From Phycisphaeraceae bacterium (lineage in GTDB: Bacteria > Planctomycetota > Phycisphaerae > Phycisphaerales > Phycisphaeraceae), in contig JANQSF010000010.1 of NCBI GenBank assembly GCA_028284155.1, positions 1-64,000 on the forward strand: a stretch of 64,000 bases of DNA, in the 5' to 3' direction. The notes beneath the pieces were generated by a model. The model saw nothing but the letters and a program-made list of their open reading frames with translations. It was not told the DNA's origin and did not search any database. Positions 61,468 through 64,000 of the stretch are shown here, in pieces. Each line of letters opens with the position of its first letter. Within the stretch, counting starts at the first letter, position 1. The position numbers and the translations under genes are program-made.

Positions 61468-62985
61468 TCATATTCGGACGTGGGTGATTAAGAAAAAGAC
61501 GTGGGCGATGTGGTCGCGGAACAGCATCACCAGGATCGTCGCGCCGCACAGATGCGGGCCGAACGGGATCGCGGCGGTCCGCTGCTTCACCAGCGAGCCG
61601 AGGCCGAACACGATGGCCGTGTGCACGATCCCCGCGAAGGCGGCCAGGACGCAGGCGATCGTCACGTCTACCCAGCCGATGACGGCCCCGACCGCCGCCA
61701 TCAGGTGCACGTCGCCCAGACCCATCGCCTCCTTGTTGAACAGGACGGTCCCGAAGATGCGGATGCCCCAAATGACGGCGCCGCCAGCCAGGAAACCCAT
61801 CACCACGCCGGCCGCGACGCGAACGGGCCCGGCCATTGGCATCGTCGCTTGCGACTCGTAGGAGCCCCACAACATGGCCCCGGCGATCGCCCCGACCGTC
61901 GGCAGGGCGACGAACAGCCCTTCCTTGACCATCTCGCGTCGCGGGTGCTCGGGCATGACCCAGCCCTCGGGTCCGATTGCCGCCTGCTCGACCTCAGCCT
62001 CGTAATCCTCGTCCGACGCCCCGTGCAGCAGCATGCCCCACCAGAGCAGCGATGCGGCGAGCACGACGGCGATGGGCTTGCCAATAAGCAGGCAGACGAT
62101 GATCGCGATCGTCAGCCCGAGTACGAGCTTGACGCCACGCGGCGCACCCGTCTTGGCCTTGCTCTGTTTGCCCTTCTTGACCTTTGTATGACTTGAACCG
62201 GACGACCCCTCGCCCTCTGGCGAGGCCGATTCAGCGGCTGTGTCCGCCTGCTTTGAACCCTCGTTCTTCGATTCGTCAGCGTCCGGGACATCAAACCCGC
62301 GCGGCAACACACGAGTCCACAACAGCACGTTTGCGATGACCAACCCGACCAATCCGCCTGCGACCATGAGCACGCGCTTGCCATCGACTTCCGGGCTTGG
62401 CGTCGTGACCGTCCAGCTACCGGCGCCCGGCCGATCTACCGCGTTCACCGGCTCGGCTGTGCCCGGAAACCACAGCGCCGCCAGTGGCAGGACCACCAGC
62501 GCGACCAGCGCCGCGACCAGCGGGATCGACAGCGGGATGATGAATAGCCGAGCGTCGATCATCGTCGCCGCGATCAGCGACGCCGCGAGCACGGCGTGCA
62601 CGACATACGTCGGCCAGGTCTCATACAGCGCGATCAAGCGGATGTCGCCTTCGACGACGCCGGTCGTCCCGAACAGGCTATTGGTCGGCCAAACGTAATA
62701 GGCCATGAACAGAGACGCGAAGACCGCGGCCGTCACCGCTTCGACGACGGGATATTGAAACGCGATCGGATCTTTGCACGACCTGCACTTGCCGCGCAGC
62801 CAGAACCAGCCCAAGACGGGAACGTTGTCGTAGGCGGCGAGGCGGTTGCCACACTTGGGGCAGGTCGAAGGCGGGCTGACCAGGCTGACGCCGGCCGGCA
62901 GGCGATAGATAACGACGTTCAGAAAGCTGCCGACGCACGCCCCGATGGCGGTTACGAATCCGAGGTAGAGCCAAAGCGGGTTCAA
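61468..62985 (-). CDS. Prepilin peptidase (A24) with unusual insert
   Basis: The 505-residue membrane protein is a type IV prepilin peptidase/N-methyltransferase, about twice the usual length. The N-terminal A24 domain has [18 protein letters not shown] and the zinc-type cysteines CPKCGN and CRSCKD. Catalytic aspartates are likely in [13 protein letters not shown] and in [14 protein letters not shown] (GxGD). Between the two aspartates are about 240 extra residues with membrane segments and a charged, disordered stretch ([18 protein letters not shown]). The start is ATG at 62983-62985. No pilin genes are nearby. Confidence 0.88.
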   Translation of the reverse strand: MNPLWLYLGFVTAIGACVGSFLNVVIYRLPAGVSLVSPPSTCPKCGNRLAAYDNVPVLGWFWLRGKCRSCKDPIAFQYPVVEAVTAAVFASLFMAYYVWPTNSLFGTTGVVEGDIRLIALYETWPTYVVHAVLAASLIAATMIDARLFIIPLSIPLVAALVALVVLPLAALWFPGTAEPVNAVDRPGAGSWTVTTPSPEVDGKRVLMVAGGLVGLVIANVLLWTRVLPRGFDVPDADESKNEGSKQADTAAESASPEGEGSSGSSHTKVKKGKQSKAKTGAPRGVKLVLGLTIAIIVCLLIGKPIAVVLAASLLWWGMLLHGASDEDYEAEVEQAAIGPEGWVMPEHPRREMVKEGLFVALPTVGAIAGAMLWGSYESQATMPMAGPVRVAAGVVMGFLAGGAVIWGIRIFGTVLFNKEAMGLGDVHLMAAVGAVIGWVDVTIACVLAAFAGIVHTAIVFGLGSLVKQRTAAIPFGPHLCGATILVMLFRDHIAHVFFLITHVRI

Positions 62986-63024
62986 GGTGCGTCGCTCGAT
63001 CCGGTGGGGCGGGTGAGTTTGGGA

Positions 63025-63297
63025 CTAATCCGAATCATCATCGGCCGATCCGTCGCCGGAGTCCGATTCGACGCGCAGTTTGCCGCCCGCGTCGGTCGTC
63101 AGCTTCGCGATCCGCGATTCAGCCTTTTCCAGCACCTTCCGGCAATGGGCGATCAGCTTGACGCCCTGTTCGTACTCGCCGAGGCATTGCTCCAGCCCGA
63201 CCTCGCCCGACTCGATGCGGTCGATGATCGCCTCAAGTTGGTCGAGGGACTGCTCGAACGACGGCTCTTGCTTGGATGACGCTTTCTTCTTGGCCAT
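63025..63297 (-). CDS. xseB: Exodeoxyribonuclease VII small subunit
   Basis: The 90-residue protein matches XseB: SFEQSLDQLEAIIDRIESGEVGLEQCLGEYEQGVKLI, AHCRKVLEKAESRI. It forms a two-helix hairpin that binds the large subunit XseA, together degrading single-stranded DNA. The acidic C-terminal tail (SGDGSADDDSD) is not conserved. XseA is not in the window. It is the first of several minus-strand genes, 39 bases before the prepilin peptidase gene. Confidence 0.92.
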   Translation of the reverse strand: MAKKKASSKQEPSFEQSLDQLEAIIDRIESGEVGLEQCLGEYEQGVKLIAHCRKVLEKAESRIAKLTTDAGGKLRVESDSGDGSADDDSD

Positions 63298-63445
63298 GGC
63301 GCGACAGTGTAGCGGGAACGCTCCTCGATCGGGCGTGGCATTGAACTTGGGCAGAGGATGCGCCGATGCCCCTTCCTGCGGTCTGGTCGCGGAAATGCCG
63401 ATCTCCTATCGTGACCGTCTGACCTGACTTACGGGAATCGCGATC

Positions 63446-64000
63446 GTGACGGACACACCCATTGGCGTCGGGATGATCGGCTGCGGCACGGTCGGTGGTG
63501 GCGTGGCTCACCTGCTGACCGAGCAGGCCGAGCTGTACGCCCGCCGCGTCGGGCGACCGATCGAGCTGCGCCGGGTGCTCGTCCGCGACGTCAAACGCGG
63601 CGACCGCGATTCGGCCGTGCCGACTGATCTGCTGACGGACGACGCCGACGCATTCTTCGCCACCGATGACATGCCGATCGTCGTCGAGGTCGCCGGCGGC
63701 ACGGGTGTGATCGGGCAGCATGTCCGACGCGCGCTCGAGACCGGTCGACACGTCGTCACGGCCAACAAGAGCCTGCTCGCCGCGGACGGGGCCGACCTGT
63801 TCGCGCTCGCTCGGCAGAACAACGTGTCGATCGCCTTCGAGGCGTCGTGCGGCGGCGGCATCCCGATCGTCACCGCGCTCAAGTTCGGCCTGATGGCCAA
63901 CCGTATCGACGCGATGTACGGCATCCTCAACGGCACGTGTAACTACATCCTCACGCAGATGACGCAGCGCGACACGGCCTACAGCGACGCGCTTAGCGAG
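63446..64000 (+). CDS. hom: Homoserine dehydrogenase, N-terminal part (cut by window edge)
   Basis: This is the first 185 codons of homoserine dehydrogenase, which reduces aspartate semialdehyde to homoserine for threonine and methionine synthesis. It has the NAD(P)-binding IGVGMIGCGTVGGGVAHLL, VRDVKRG, VVEVAGGT, TANKSLLA and the family signature AFEASCGGGIPIVTALKFGL and ILNGTCNYILTQM. The start is a GTG at 63446 (MTDTPIGVG). Homoserine would link to the methionine cycle that also involves ahcY. The ACT domain, if any, lies outside. Confidence 0.95.
   Translation, partial: MTDTPIGVGMIGCGTVGGGVAHLLTEQAELYARRVGRPIELRRVLVRDVKRGDRDSAVPTDLLTDDADAFFATDDMPIVVEVAGGTGVIGQHVRRALETGRHVVTANKSLLAADGADLFALARQNNVSIAFEASCGGGIPIVTALKFGLMANRIDAMYGILNGTCNYILTQMTQRDTAYSDALSE

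Overview
The window is about 64 kb of GC-rich, densely coded chromosome with frequent strand switches, many orphan pathway genes and long palindromic elements between genes. The gene content points to the Planctomycetota, most likely the Phycisphaerae or a relative. The pointers are a bacterial microcompartment (BMC) shell gene, a secreted sulfatase, a glucuronoyl-esterase-like hydrolase, an SPFH-GYF protein, a zinc-ribbon Ser/Thr kinase, an HTH-receiver protein and several conserved unknowns. The taxonomic call is an inference from gene families; no rRNA is present. There is one tRNA (Glu, UUC). I saw no prophage, insertion sequence with a transposase, or CRISPR array.

Layout. 1-6 kb: start of dihydroorotase, a membrane dipeptidase, then an envelope-polysaccharide group (SGNH protein, tandem VanZ protein, O-antigen-ligase-like protein). 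6-8.5 kb: an ArsR-methyltransferase fusion upstream of ahcY, forming an S-adenosylhomocysteine (SAH) recycling operon. 8.7-10.8 kb: a lipoprotein and an epimerase-like protein. 11.1-15.4 kb: a three-gene signalling operon (HTH-receiver; HDOD-HD-histidine kinase; receiver-GAF). 15.5-18.7 kb: a tandem-domain BMC shell gene in an operon with a DapA/NanA-family aldolase that carries an encapsulation-peptide-like C-terminal helix, divergent from a 2-hydroxyacid dehydrogenase. 18.8-24.6 kb: a secreted unknown, a lone nuoA, an aquaporin, a serine hydrolase/DUF4185-like fusion and a sulfatase. 24.7-24.9 kb: a promoter-plus-terminator unit that looks like a small RNA gene or leader. 25-27.8 kb: divergent enolase-superfamily and altronate-family dehydratases. 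27.9-38.4 kb: SPFH-GYF protein, tRNA-Glu, several hypotheticals, a TPR lipoprotein, pyrE, gmhA, an orphan OppF-type ATPase and a Ser/Thr kinase. 38.4-38.9 kb: a GxxExxY gene bracketed by inverted repeats. 38.9-44.3 kb: der, tsaB and a MacB/LolCD-type exporter. 44.4-46.1 kb: two secreted proteins. 46.2-48.7 kb: pabB and trpD. 49.2-53.7 kb: FHA-GAF-histidine kinase, greA, PocR-GAF-SpoIIE phosphatase. 53.9-64 kb: esterase, class V aminotransferase, gap, pabC-like gene, DUF89, hisH, OmpA-family lipoprotein, prepilin peptidase, xseB and the start of homoserine dehydrogenase.

How the parts may work together. The clearest candidate for an undescribed system is the 15.5-18.7 kb locus: one shell gene, one aldolase with a putative targeting helix and a nearby dehydrogenase. 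This would suit a minimal or satellite microcompartment for cleaving a 2-keto acid. The two sugar-acid dehydratases 7-10 kb away could supply such 2-keto-3-deoxy acids, but that link is only an inference. A second theme is the repeats. At least six intergenic elements consist of paired arms that each fold on themselves, one dispersed repeat appears to have inserted in frame into the HDOD kinase gene, and the GxxExxY gene sits in an inverted-repeat cassette.
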